6,770 nt of DNA from Planctomycetaceae bacterium (GTDB taxonomy: Bacteria; Planctomycetota; Planctomycetia; Planctomycetales; Planctomycetaceae). Shown here piece by piece: positions 6,475 through 6,770 of the stretch; position 1 is the stretch's first letter; every line of letters begins with the position of its first letter. The notes below the pieces were generated by a model. That model was not told the origin of the DNA. It worked only from the letters and a program-made list of their open reading frames with translations, and did no database searches. Location: assembly GCA_003445035.1 (NCBI GenBank), contig DLVV01000015.1, positions 1-6,770 of the forward strand, written 5' to 3'. The position numbers were made by a program, and so were the translations under genes.

Positions 6475-6770
6475 ATGTCGTCCCGTTCCCTCCCAATCGC
6501 GGTCACGATTCTGCTTGGTTTGACGTTGTCGATGTTCGCCGCTGACAAGGTGGCGCCGGTACGGATGGGCAGTGGTCTGATGACCTTCGAAACCGTTCCG
6601 GGCTGGGGCCTGGACGGCAACGGCAAGTCGGTTCTGGGGCCGACCCACGGAGGTGTTGTGGTCGACAAGGCCGGCAACATCTACACCAGTGCCAATTCCG
6701 GTGTTTTTGTTTTCTCACCCACCGGCAAGGTGGTCCGCAAGTTCCTGGGCAAGGACTACACGAACATCCA
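6475..6770 (+). CDS. Secreted NHL/six-bladed beta-propeller protein, N-terminal part
   Basis: The ATG at 6475 opens a frame that stays open to the right edge, giving 98 residues of an incomplete protein. Residues 1-23 are a signal peptide (short Arg-containing start, hydrophobic IAVTILLGLTLSMF, Ala-Ala cleavage site before D24). The mature start contains TFETVPGWG (37-45), then a first propeller blade of NHL/SMP-30 style: HGGVVVDKAGNIYTS (58-72), then VFVFSPTGKVVRKF (77-90). The pattern of hydrophobic strand, D-x-x-G-N-I-Y, and F-x-P-x-G-K-x-V is diagnostic of NHL-like repeats. Related planctomycete proteins are usually annotated only as six-bladed propeller proteins. Function is unassigned; a periplasmic or surface location is inferred from the leader. 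I cannot tell whether domains follow the propeller. Confidence 0.82.
   Translation, partial: MSSRSLPIAVTILLGLTLSMFAADKVAPVRMGSGLMTFETVPGWGLDGNGKSVLGPTHGGVVVDKAGNIYTSANSGVFVFSPTGKVVRKFLGKDYTNI

Noticed and set aside
6000..6680. A 226-residue minus-strand frame bridging the spacer and the last gene
   Set aside because: It overlaps the DUF3592 start and the signal peptide of the gene at 6475, both well supported, and its composition is that of a shadow frame.

Overview
The window looks like chromosomal DNA from a planctomycete (Planctomycetota, probably Pirellulales or Planctomycetales). It is GC-rich, carries two DUF1501 proteins with twin-arginine leaders, two secreted beta-propeller proteins of types I associate with this phylum, and a sugar isomerase/epimerase of the TIM-barrel superfamily. 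This assignment rests on recognising protein families, not on any database search.

Layout, left to right. Bases 1-959 hold the N-terminal 319 residues of a DUF1501 protein on the minus strand, which runs off the left edge. A 289-base divergent spacer follows. A complete DUF1501 paralogue (1249-2652, +) ends 23 bases from the stop of a convergent secreted five-bladed beta-propeller protein (2676-4175, -). A 194-base divergent spacer separates that from a sugar phosphate isomerase/epimerase-like protein (4370-5422, +). Next, 33 bases on, is a convergent four-helix membrane protein with a DUF3592 domain (5456-6199, -). A last divergent spacer of 275 bases leads to a secreted NHL/six-bladed propeller protein (6475 to beyond the right edge, +).

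The six genes alternate strictly in strand (-, +, -, +, -, +). No two neighbours can share an ordinary operon, and each divergent spacer must carry start signals for both flanking genes. Five of the six products carry an export signal or membrane helices, so most of the window serves the periplasm or cell surface. The isomerase is the only evident cytoplasmic enzyme. The propeller/isomerase pair may act on a carbohydrate, but nothing in the sequence names a substrate.

I found no RNA genes, insertion sequences, CRISPR arrays, phage genes or clear terminators. I did not find a convincing new multi-gene system. The points most worth a second look are the alternating layout, the secreted propeller with possible glycosidase-like acidic residues, the sugar isomerase without its usual oxidoreductase partner, and several inverted repeats in the divergent spacers.
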